From NCBI GenBank assembly GCA_037447655.1, contig JBBHKE010003396.1, positions 1 to 31,426 on the forward strand: DNA of 31,426 bases. Direction: 5' to 3'. The stretch is from Zygnema cylindricum (taxonomy: Eukaryota; Streptophyta; Zygnematophyceae; Zygnematales; Zygnemataceae). Below the pieces are notes generated by a model. The model was not told the origin of the DNA. It did not search any database and saw only the letters and a list, made by a program, of their open reading frames with translations. Shown here piece by piece: positions 1 through 8,973 of this stretch (the stretch's first letter is position 1; every line of letters starts with the position of its first letter). The position numbers were made by a program, and so were the translations under genes.

Positions 1-406
1 AAACCTAAGGTGCTGAAAAACAATCAGCTTCATGAAACGAAAAATCCTAAACTCCGCAATTCATATGTACATACCGGACCTTCTGAAAACAGAAAGAGAG
101 ATGGAGAGGCGTGATTCATCAAGAAATAGCAAAAACCATCCGAAAGAAAAGAGGGCGAGAGAGAGGGAGAATTGACAAGCCAAAAAGTACAAAACAGTGC
201 ATGTCAAAATCGTCGGGAGAGACGAGGCAGCATTCCGGCAACAACAGCCGTTCTAAATTCGTGCGTGGAAACTGTTCGAAAAGTGCGGACATTAGTACAT
301 ATTCATTATAACGTAATCGAGCAAAAAATCCACATAAAGTTCGTTCTGCCGTACAAATCTCCAACCATTGGAATTTTTTCTTTCCGAATGTCGAATACGC
401 ATATAA
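1..406. other. AT-rich stretch without a recognisable gene
   Basis: I see no conserved protein in either strand. There is a short purine-rich patch near 90-175. The stretch ends in TAA directly before the left inverted repeat of the first PIF-like element. It is probably intergenic or old transposon sequence. Confidence 0.5.
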
Positions 407-1368
407 GGGCACTTTCCCATGTAACCGAAACTTTAGTCTTGTAACTTTGTTTTTAGCGAAGATTTTCCGTACTACTTTCAGAGCATTCGTATGTAAAAAA
501 ATCAAATCGTTACTTTAGATCGTGACGGATGTAGACGTGGGTGAAATTTGTGACGGTTTGTAGACGACTACAAAACTCGCGCCAATTGATGACGTTTACA
601 AAATAGCGACGTTTGTAGACGTCTACTACTTGTGACATTGTAGATGTTTAGGGTTTGTGACATTTTGACGTCACGCTCACTTATGATAGCGTCGACGTCA
701 TTGAATCTAAAACATTCTGCCATGGTTTACCGATTTTGTTTTATCGTCCGTTCTCACTCTACTTGCCATCAAAATAAGCTAAAAGATAGCCAACATAAAT
801 ATTTTTTAGAGATCTTTCATTTGATACCTTTCTTGCCTTTTTTCATTGCAAGAATTGTGAGATATACGCGTTAGTGGGAGAGGGAGAGAGAGAGAGGCGC
901 TTTCACGGACTTCCCTTTTGCGAAATGGCGTCCGTTGGTCGAGACCCCCTCCACGGTTACTGTACGGAAAAAAGCTCACAGAAAAAAGTCTCGCACGGGC
1001 TAAAAAAGTGCAGTAGGTTTCTTTTTTGGTACTCCGGGCACAAAAATTGTCAAAAACCTCCGTCGCGTACAAAATCATATGCATATTGACCCACGTCGTG
1101 GAACTTTGTTTAAAATCACCTCGCGATGTGATTTTATATAAAGTTTGAAGATGAGCCGGAAGGACGCAAAAGTGGGTCAAAACGCGCTAAACGACAAACT
1201 GCATCGCACTAGACGACAAACTACAGTACAGTTAAAGTTTCAAGGTAACGCAACTTGAACGGTGGTAATTTCATTTTTTTGGTACGCAACGTATTTTCTC
1301 GTTTTTTTCTAAGTAATAGAGGAAAACAACAGAAAATAAGTGTAACTTTAGCACATGGGAAAGTGCCC
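407..1368 (+). mobile_element. PIF/Harbinger-like non-autonomous element, copy 1
   Basis: The ends are inverted repeats: GGGCACTTTCCCATGT at 407-422 and its exact reverse complement at 1353-1368. The trinucleotide TAA flanks both sides (404-406 and 1369-1371). A three-base TWA target duplication with ends beginning GGG is the known pattern of PIF/Harbinger elements and Tourist-type MITEs. The 962-bp body has no credible transposase, so it would depend on a transposase made elsewhere. Inside are a TGACG/TGTAGACG array, a GA-rich patch near 874-900 and a hairpin near 1111-1136. A second copy (8023-8970) matches it along most of its length in the same orientation, and a truncated third copy (1445-2010) lies inverted. 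Superfamily is inferred from the ends only. Confidence 0.8.
522..712 (+). repeat. TGACG / TGTAGACG array inside the PIF-like element
   Basis: Variants of GTGACG followed by TGTAGACG recur at about 522, 550, 606 and 632, and the array ends in TGACGTCA-like palindromes near 666 and 692. The second copy of the element carries the corresponding array at about 8139-8320. Short repeats near the ends of DNA transposons often bind transposase. TGACG is also the core of plant bZIP/TGA-factor sites. Which of these applies is not decided by the sequence. Confidence 0.6.
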
Positions 1369-1444
1369 TAAGACGTTGCTCCCTCGAAGCGTTCCATACT
1401 TTTTCGCACATTGAAGGCCGTGCACTTCAGAGACGCCTAACTTA

Positions 1445-2010
1445 GGGTATGCCCCCATGTGCATAAGTAATGGTTTTTTTTTGTCGTTTTCCTATAAAAC
1501 TTAGCGCCATACTGCCTAAGTTGCAACCGTACGAAGGAATCGCAAATTTGTAGAGTACAATTTGCGTCGTCCTCGAACTTAGGATGTACAAAAATTTGTC
1601 GTCTTGTGTCTTTCGACCCACTTCCACGACAAAAAAAGTCATCTTCAACCTTATGTTTAAAACACATGCGCGATGTGTTATAAAACTAGGTATTTTCGAT
1701 AAACAAATAGGAACATGCATTCACACATGCCGTAATTTTCAAAAAAAATCATACGATTTCTAAGGACAAAGAAAAGTACATAATTCCCTATGTTTTGTCC
1801 GTTTGTGTTTAATACGAAGAAAAAAAGTACACAATTTGTTTGGTTTTGTCTGTTTTCGTTCAGTACAATTTTATTTTTATGCAGGGGTCTCGAAATTCCG
1901 ATTCCATTTCACGTCGACCGGACAAGAGACGCAAAGGCAAAGCGTAGCTTCTTCATCCGTGAAATTGCACAGGCTGGAATGCGGTACGTCTACAATGTCA
2001 CGGTAGGACA
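1445..2010 (-). mobile_element. PIF-like element, truncated third copy, inverted
   Basis: TTA is followed by GGGTATGCCCCCATGTGC, which resembles the family terminus. Read forward, this stretch follows the reverse complement of copy 1: a GACCCACTT block, CATCTTCAAC, then the hairpin around 1660-1685. A GCAGGGGTCTCG block near 1885 matches copy 2. The far terminus is not found, and homology stops at or before the copia LTR at 2011. Either the retrotransposon inserted into or beside this copy, or that end was deleted. Confidence 0.6.
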
Positions 2011-2392
2011 TGATAGGATCTTACAATATTTCAAGCGCAAGATAACGGCGGAAAAATCCATATAAAATCACACGAGATAGGACAGTCCAAAAAAGCCAAT
2101 ATATTCTATGGACATTTTCTCCCATAAACAGTGTATCTTTTCCCTCCCACTAATCTGCAGTATATAGTACACTAGATGTCACGTCACTACTTCAAACTAT
2201 AAACCAAAATATAAAGTTCGCACGAAGCGCTTACCAAAACAAAACGAAACAACACGAAAATACGTAGTACTAAGGTATTGTCAAACGTACACACAAAACC
2301 AACAAACGACAAACCTTACACACCAAACAATATCTGTACCTGGTCATCGCAAGACCGAATCTACGCGAGACCGGGAATCTTTCTACGAAACA
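2011..2392 (-). repeat. 3' LTR of the copia element
   Basis: It begins TGATAGGATCTTA on the plus strand and ends near ACGAAACA, giving TG...CA borders. It aligns by eye with the right LTR throughout, for example ATCTGCAGTATATAGTA and CAATATCTGTACCTGGTC. It lacks the 510-bp insertion found in the other LTR and therefore shows the empty site (AGTACTAAGG near 2265-2275). The CA border is a best guess, as similarity runs a few bases further. Confidence 0.8.
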
Positions 2393-2693
2393 AACTAAGG
2401 GTAACATTCCATTAGACGAAAAGTGGGGCTCGTTACTGGACGTCGTACGTATTCGTACAGCTTCGTACAGATCCGTACCATCAATTTTTTTTTGGTCAGA
2501 CGAAACATCGTTACTGAAAGCTGTCGGGAATCTCCAATGATGTAGGCGTGATTCCCGACCGTTGGATGTTTCACTATTTTAGATCCGCGAAGCAATCGGG
2601 CACATCATGTAGTGGGCCCCAACTCTCCTCGCGAGGATAGTTGGGGCCCACGAGATGATTGCGATTGGTACACATCAAAAATCAAATACATAT
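2393..2693. other. Spacer between RNase H remnant and 3' LTR, with a long palindrome
   Basis: The 3' end of RNase H and the usual polypurine tract are missing here. The main structure is a 40-bp near-perfect palindrome at 2612-2651, with weaker arm similarity out to about 2594-2666. A TAAGGGTAACATTCCATTAG string at 2396 faintly resembles the PIF-like terminus. I could not find a matching second end, so I do not call an element. Confidence 0.5.
2612..2651. repeat. 40-bp near-perfect palindrome
   Basis: The arms read GTGGGCCCCAACT and AGTTGGGGCCCAC around a TCCTCGCGAGGA centre. Only one symmetric pair of positions (14 and 27) fails to match. Similarity between the arms continues weakly outside (AATCG and ATCAT on the left, their complements on the right). 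Such a sequence can form a cruciform or an RNA hairpin. It also contains GGGCCCA, similar to the plant site II motif. Confidence 0.85.
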
Positions 2694-4140
2694 CTACTTT
2701 GAACAAGCGATCACAGGCGTGCACGTCGTACAGGCCATGTGCCGCCTGCCACGCTGAATGCATGTCAGGTTGAAAATATCCTCGCACGCTCCGTTTACTA
2801 ACGCCATCGAACTCATACTGTCAGAAAAGATTTTCATACAGCCAATAGAAATCTCCAATTCCCCAATTAATTCCTTTACCCAAATCAACGCCTTAGATGT
2901 GTGACACGCTGCCTTATACTCTGATTCAGTCGAACTTAATGGGACAGTTGGCTGGAGTTGCGAACTCCAAGAAATTGCCGCGCCGCCAAAAACAAAAGCA
3001 TATCCAGACGTAAACTTTCCTGTGTCAAAGTCTCCAGCCCAATATGCATCACAATATCCCACGCACTCCTAAGAGGTCCGTCCAGATCGAAACAACAAAC
3101 CAATCTCGACCGTACGTGCAAGGTAACGAAATATCATTTTCACGGCCTCCCAATGAATATTTTTAGGAGCCTGACAAAATCAGCTCACGACAAAAATTGC
3201 GGTTGAAATATCCGGTCGCGTGGCCACACTTAAATACATCAAACTTCCAACGGCCTCACGATAGGGCACGTGGACAGTTTCCTCCTCCTCAAATTTGCGA
3301 TATTATAATTTGGAATCTAGTGGTGTTAAAACCACCTTAGAATCCAACATAGCATATTTCGTTAGTACTTCTTTACAATATTGCGCTTGCGATAATTTAA
3401 TTTCCCCATTATCGTACCTTAAAACTTCCACTCCAAGAATATAACGTACTTCCCCCAAATCTGTGACTTTAAAATGTAGTCGCAGATACTCCTTCAATTC
3501 CGCGATTCGCGTCAATTTGTCACATATCATCAAAAAATCAAGCACATACACAGAAAATATGATTTGATCCTCCACCTCACCTTTTACGTAAACTCCAGAA
3601 TCTGAAACTGTTCTTATGAATCCAAATTCGGTAAGGACCTTGTGTAATCGTAAATACCAAGTCCTTGGTGCTTGCTTTAGTCCGTACAAGGACTTTCGCA
3701 GCCGCCATACCTTCCTCTCCTTCGACACTACTCCTTCCGGAACCTTCATATAAACCTCCTCCTCTAAATCACCATTCAAGAACGCCGTCTCTACGTCCAT
3801 TTGGTGAATGTGCTTCTTACTGTCAGCGGCAATAGCAATAATCATTCTTAAAGAATCAAACTTCACTACCGGGGCATATGTCTCCATATAATCTACTCAT
3901 TCTATTTGTTGAAAGCCCTTACAAACTAGCCGAGCTTTATGTTTCACTATTTCCCTCGATGCACCAGTTTTTCTTTTGAAAATCCACTTCGCATCAATAG
4001 CCTTTTTACCCTTCGGTAAACTTACCTCCTCAAATGTTCGGTTGTCAATAATAGATTGAAGTTCTCTTTCTCACGTCAGTTTCCAATGCGTCTCCCAATC
4101 GCATGATTTACGTGCTTCTATGTACGATTGCGGATCGCCC
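2694..4140 (-). pseudogene. copia reverse transcriptase and RNase H remnant
   Basis: Reverse transcriptase is clearest at 3303-3887. It has METYAPVVKFDSLR, the first catalytic Asp in QMDVETAFLNGD, and SLYGLKQAPRTW. The YVDD box reads YVLD (3537-3548), so a catalytic Asp is replaced by Leu. The tether to RNase H (3063-3302) keeps VGSLMYLSVATRPDIS but has in-frame stops, one where copia proteins usually have Arg. RNase H (2694-3062) keeps the GYCDAYWAGD start and LSSTESEYKAA, then degrades; its C-terminal part is lost before the palindrome. The fragment at 3888-4140 still resembles the region upstream of reverse transcriptase. The enzyme would be inactive. Confidence 0.9.
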
Positions 4141-4199
4141 GGCATATTATCGCATAATGATTGCTATTAGAGGAAATCTTCCTCCCTAGCTGCCGAAAT

Positions 4200-6030
4200 T
4201 TAATAATAAGAATTTTCAACATTTCCCTTACCGTCAAAAGAAAGACGAGCCGGTTTCTTTCCCCTATTTTCTCCCATACTCCTCCTTGGCTCAAATTCTT
4301 TCTCCTCCTTTGTCGGTTCCTCCTCAACGATATTCGGGCCACTCGATTTAGAAGATGAAGATTTCCTCGTGTTCGAGGACATTCGAGAACTTTCGCTTCG
4401 TGAATCCCCACCAATGTTATCAAAATTTACATTTTCCACAAATTTACCTTTCCCCCTCTTAACATTGGAGGTGGATTCCGGATCAATTTCTGAATCCGAA
4501 TTCTCAATGTCATGAAGGTCACCAATTTAAAATTCCTCATGAAAGTCAAGATTAGAATGTCGCTTAGCCGATCGAGAAATTGTGGATAATAAATCCTCGC
4601 GAGTATCCACATTCCTTGATTCCTCAACAATATGTCGAATCGGATCATAAACTCGATAAAAGCTTCCTTTCTCGCTATAACCAACGAAATAACCACTCCA
4701 ACTCCTCGATGCAAACTTACCCTTTCTCTTTTGCGATTGAATATAAACCGACACACAACATTCCCAAATTCGATTATGGTGAAGAGTGGGTTTTCGTCCA
4801 TTCTATAATTCGTATGGAGTTTTGTCACCTGAAATCGATGTAATCCTCCGATTGCAAATATAATTCGCCGTTAAAATTGCATTGCCCCATAAATGAATAC
4901 TCCTCCCGGATCCGTGTACCATGGATCGTACCATCTCTTGGAGAGTGCGGTTCTTTCTCTCGGCAATACCATTTGATTTCGGTGAGTAAGATGCGGTGTA
5001 TTGGTGAGAAATTCCCCACTCTTTGCAATAAAGATCAAAAGCAAGAAATTCCCCTCCATTATCCGATCTTATAGATTTTAATTTTCTCTCACATTGCCTT
5101 TCGGCCATCACATGTCACTCTTGAAAGCGTAAAAATGCTTCGGATTGGTCTTTAAGCAATATTACCTATGTGAATCGAGAGAAGTCGTCCACCACAACCA
5201 TAAAATATTTGTTACCTCCAATCGTCTCCGGTTTAACGTCCCGACATAAATCAATATGCACAAGATCAAGCGGATGCTTAGATCGATGCATTGGATCCTT
5301 AGCCAAATGTGGCTTTCGGTTTTGTCTCCCCTTACTACACCGTGAATCGTTATTAGTGTCAAAGTTTAAATAGTGCTGAAAAAAATTTATCGTACTTGAT
5401 GCTAATTAAGAATTTGAAATTAAAAAAAAAGTGTATTCTAATTTCGGCGTTAATGCTAATTTGGGAACAGCAAAAATGGAATATTTGCCGTACAATTATA
5501 TACATTAATATATGTATCCGTACAAAATGTAAGAAATCGTATGCCGTCGCGAATTTACAATATCCGTACATGCCATGCTAATTTAGGTGTCGGACTAATC
5601 CCGTTTTTTGAGCGCACGTTCCTATGCGTGCGCGTATGATTTAATTCATTTTTTTGTAAATTTTCACTTGAAAAGGTATATTTATGTACGGCCTGACATC
5701 GACCGTACACCACACTATCTAGATTTTATTGTACTTTCGGGCTTTACGCTATTTTGTACAGTACCTTAATTAACGTCAAGGAAAAATTAAAATCATGTAT
5801 CCTATTTGAGGAAAAAAATCAAAATTCAATAACCCAAATTAGAGTTATTGATACTAATAACGATTCGCGTTGTACACCCCTCGCACCCGTTAATTTTCTC
5901 TCCAAACGCCAAGTCTAATCCCTTTACACTCCCATTTTTTATCATTCGTCGTAAACTCGCCTCAGATGTGTGACACATCCGGTGGTGCCACAATGTTAAA
6001 TCACCTTTTTAATTCCAATATTTGCGAAAC
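4200..6030 (-). pseudogene. copia integrase remnant, split by an inserted element
   Basis: The HHCC zinc finger lies at about 5875-6010 (LWHHRMCH and the CEGC pair). The catalytic core follows at about 4800-5335 on the far side of the inserted element. Its three acidic residues are visible in VHIDLCRD, SDNGGEF and GIAERKNRTL. At about 4440-4800 the C-terminal part has YFVGYSEKGSFYRVYDP. The rest to 4200 is a Ser/Glu-rich linker. Two in-frame stops interrupt the core; I judge that both replace Trp codons (TGG to TAG or TGA). The remnant is nonfunctional as it stands. Confidence 0.88.
5338..5872. mobile_element. TA-flanked inverted-repeat element (Tc1/mariner-like MITE) in integrase
   Basis: The left end CACCGTGAATCGTTATTAGT and the right end ACTAATAACGATTCGCGTTG are near-complements. 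TA flanks both sides (5336-5337 and 5873-5874), the target duplication of Tc1/mariner elements and Stowaway-type MITEs. The 535-bp interior is AT-rich and non-coding, with many GCTAATT-like strings and GTAC-rich segments shared with the copy at 7378-7887. It entered the Cys codon region of the integrase zinc finger, so it is younger than the retrotransposon. Confidence 0.85.
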
Positions 6031-6055
6031 AATACCAGCGGAATTTGGGGAGGAT

Positions 6056-6992
6056 TTACAATGAGCTAGGACGATTCGCCTCGGTAGATTTGAGGAATGT
6101 AATAATTGAATCCAAGGTATTTGAATCCCTCGATAAGAGAATATTCCTTAAATGTATCATCTTCTCCGGTAGGGCATGGGTGAAGACCGATGCCTTATCA
6201 TTCTCCTCAATAAATTTTCCCATATTTGCGAGTTGCTCAATAATGATATTAAATCTTTTTGCGGCCTCATCGATAGATTCGTTCGGTTTCACCTTGAAGG
6301 ATATATAGTCGGTATAAATGTGTTGTCGCCTTATTTTGAAGACTCTTCTCAAAATGATTTTCAAGGGCTACCCAACAATCATGGGCGAATCTTCGAGTGA
6401 GAAATAAATCATGTATGGAAGTGCTATATGATTGGAATAAACCGCCAACGGTGGAAAGATTTTTCTTTGTCCATACGCGATAAGCTTTCCTATCCGACGT
6501 AGGCATCTTGGCCACCCCTTTTACCACCTTCCAAATTCGCTTCAACTAAAATTGACCTTTGATATATTTCTTCCATGATTGATAATTCGTTCCATTGAAG
6601 ATGACGATCTTCCCGGACATAGATTCAACTTGTTCGTCTCCTTCACTCCAATCATCAAGATCAGAATCATCATCGATGGGAAGTTTCCCCTTTCGAATTA
6701 ATTCCCTCCTCTCCTCTTCATCTACTTCATCTCCTTCCGTATCAACGACGCTTTGTGTCGGAATGGGATCTCCGAAAAATGGAGGTCTCGTGACACGGTT
6801 CAACTCTGAGATCCGTTGATCGACATAACGGAAAAGACCATCCATCAGTTTTTGAAGACGATCTTCCATCGCATCATCTTCCTCCTTCTTTTTCCCCTCA
6901 TTCTCTTTCTTTTGTCCAACCGGCTCGACCGGGACGGCCTCCTCAAAAGTTTTGCCGGTGAAAGCAAATGGGGTTTCTACTTTCGGATCCAA
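6056..6992 (-). pseudogene. copia gag remnant (UBN2-type)
   Basis: The start codon at 6992 follows the primer-binding site by about 105 bases. The first 115 codons are acidic and lysine-rich. Then come the gag landmarks FNGTNYQSW, ALENHFEKSL and IIEQLANMGKFIEENDKA. The frame is broken by a TAG near 6546 and a shift near 6310. The sequence jumps from the end of this domain to the integrase zinc finger within about 50 bases. The CCHC knuckle and the aspartic protease are therefore deleted. Confidence 0.85.
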
Positions 6993-7097
6993 CGATGTTT
7001 CGGATTCGGATGGATCCGGAGGATCCGGATCTGGAATTTCTTCTTTCTACCCATGGCGGCCAAATTAGCCACTCTTTTATACCTCAATGGAGCACAC

Positions 7098-7111
7098 AAG
7101 CTCCGATACCA
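7098..7111 (-). promoter_or_regulatory. Primer-binding site of the copia element
   Basis: Read on the minus strand it is TGGTATCGGAGCTT, two bases after the 5' LTR end. It is one base off the usual plant copia site TGGTATCAGAGC, complementary to the 3' end of initiator tRNA-Met. This fixes the element's strand and the inner LTR border. Confidence 0.88.
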
Positions 7112-7113
7112 CT

Positions 7114-8018
7114 TGATAGGATCTTAACAAATCAAAGTGCAAAACAGCAGCGGAAGCATAAAAAAAAAGAAATTCACACAAGAGAGGATAGTCCATAAAA
7201 GCCAATATATTTTATGAACATTTCCCCCCATAATCAGTATATGTTTCCCTACCACTAATCTGCAGTATATAGTATACATCAGACGTCACGTCGCAACTAT
7301 AAACCAAGACCAAAAAATATAATAGGCACGAAACTCCTACCAAACAAAACAAATCAACACAAAACTACGTAGTACTACACCGTCGATCGTATTTAGCGTG
7401 TAGAAATTATTAGTGTGTAGAATAATTTAGTGTCATGTACACTAATTTTGACTTGGAAAAATTTCGAAAAAAAAGTTATACACTAATTTTTCAACGAACG
7501 CCAATTTGGGTACAGCTGATTTGTCGAGAGGATATTCACAGTAATATAGGTAAAAGTACAAATTCCGACAATTCGTACACTGTCGCATACTTTCACTCTA
7601 ATTAATTCCTAACTCTAATTTCAGTTTAGGGCAATTTTTCGTGTGATAGCAAATATTTTATTAAAATATCCGTACTTGTATAATTAAAAAGTACATTTTT
7701 ATACGCACCGACACGTTCCGTACTCCACACTAATAAAAAATAAATAAATTAAAATGGTGTACACTAATTGTTTTTCTCGTAATTAGCGTACAGGAAAAAA
7801 TAGTATCATTTACCCTATTTTAGGTAAAATCCTCAAAATTTAGGGGCGCCGAATTAGTGTTCAACACGCTAAATACGATCGACGGTGTAATGTACTACTT
7901 AAAGTACACCCAAAACCAAATAACGACAAATCCTAACATATTAAACAATATCTGTACCTGGTCGTCGCAAAACCGAATCTACGTGAGACCAGGAATCTGC
8001 GAAATACTATGCGAAACA
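7114..8018 (-). repeat. 5' LTR of the copia element, interrupted
   Basis: It starts TGATAGGATCTTA on the plus strand, like the left LTR, and ends near GCGAAACA. Without the inserted element (7378-7887) and one TA it is about 393 bp, close to the 382 bp of its partner. The outer border lies a few bases from the PIF-like element that begins at 8023, so what lay beyond the LTR cannot be read. Confidence 0.8.
7378..7887. mobile_element. TA-flanked inverted-repeat element inside the 5' LTR
   Basis: The ends are perfect inverted repeats of at least 23 bp beginning CACCGTCGATCGTATTTAGC, with TA on both sides (7376-7377 and 7888-7889). The 510-bp interior is AT-rich and non-coding, with repeated ACACTAATT strings. 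The sister LTR lacks it and has an intact single TA at that point. The perfect repeats suggest this is the youngest insertion in the cluster. Confidence 0.9.
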
Positions 8019-8022
8019 ATAA

Positions 8023-8970
8023 GGGTACGTCCCCATGTAATCGGTAATTTGATAAAGTATTTTGGACTGTAGTAAGGATTCTCTGTACTACTTTGAACAG
8101 CGTCCCTATGTGCGAAAATGAAATCGGAACTTTGACATGTGACGGTTGTAGACGTAGGTACATCTTGTGACGATTGAAGACGACTACGAAACTTCCGAAG
8201 ATTAGTGACGCCAACAAAAACAGCGACAGTGGTAGACGTCTAGATTTTTGTGAAATCGTAGATGTTTAGGGTTTGGTGATATTGTGATGTCACGCTCACC
8301 TGTGACAACGTCGACGTCACTAATTCAATAACTTTCTGCCATGGTTTTCCGATTTCGTTTTTTCTACTTTTCTCGCTCGAATTGCCATTAATAAAAAACC
8401 TAAAAATTGTCAAAAATAATATTTTTAAAATACCTTTCATTCTATACCAATATTGTCGTCTCTCATTCTAATTAGTGTGAGACAAGAGCGATGGTGTGAG
8501 AGGGAGAGGGGAGAGGCGACGACAGCGCAAAATTTTGCAAAGGACCCCATGAATGAAAGTGGAGGTCCGAGACCCCTGCAGATTTTTTTCCGTACATGCG
8601 CGTGACGGGCACGGAGAAAAATAGCGAGGACTCTCCCTCGTCCTAAAATTTTCACACTCTTGTGGCGCGTGCGTGGGTCATTTTTCATTCGCTGTTTGGG
8701 CAATACTTGAACTAAAATCACCCCCTCGAGGTGATTTTGGATGAAGTTTTTTTTCGGGATGGATTCTCTTGCTCGGGGTCGAAAAGGGGAAAACGCCAAA
8801 ATGCGTTCACATGACGACAAACACGCCGTACATCCAAAGTATGAATTGACTTTCACTTTACTTTGGTAAAAATGATTTTTTCGTACGGCTAAAGTTTTTT
8901 TCAAAGTTCCCTGAATTTTAAGGCAAAAGGACAGAGAAAAGTATGTACTTTAATACATGGGGACGTACCC
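8023..8970 (+). mobile_element. PIF/Harbinger-like non-autonomous element, copy 2
   Basis: GGGTACGTCCCCATGTA at 8023-8039 and its exact reverse complement at 8954-8970 are flanked by TAA (8020-8022 and 8971-8973). At 948 bp it parallels copy 1: the TGACG array, the TTTAGGGTTT string, TTCTGCCATGGTTT, the GA-rich patch near 8495-8515, and a hairpin near 8713-8737. The 155-codon open frame on the minus strand resembles no transposase I know. Confidence 0.85.
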
Positions 8971-8973
8971 TAA

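Larger units (their letters stand above)
2011..8018 (-). mobile_element. Degenerate Ty1/copia LTR retrotransposon (minus strand)
   Basis: The order read on the minus strand is 5' LTR, primer-binding site, gag, integrase zinc finger and core, reverse transcriptase, RNase H, 3' LTR. Integrase before reverse transcriptase defines the copia (Pseudoviridae-type) order. The element cannot be autonomous. There are in-frame stops, a frameshift in gag, loss of the gag zinc knuckle and protease, a changed catalytic motif in reverse transcriptase, and two inserted TA-flanked elements. The two LTRs differ at many positions, so the insertion is old. I found no target-site duplication or clear polypurine tract. 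Confidence 0.9.

Noticed and set aside
2396-2416. Possible fourth PIF-like terminus (TAAGGGTAACATTCC) beside the 3' LTR
   Set aside because: No complementary second end and no internal similarity were found; it may simply be LTR-flanking sequence.
8437-8904. 155-codon minus-strand frame in PIF-like copy 2, and the 124-codon frame at 806-1180 in copy 1
   Set aside because: The proteins share no family features, and the frames are not kept between the two copies as a real transposase would be.
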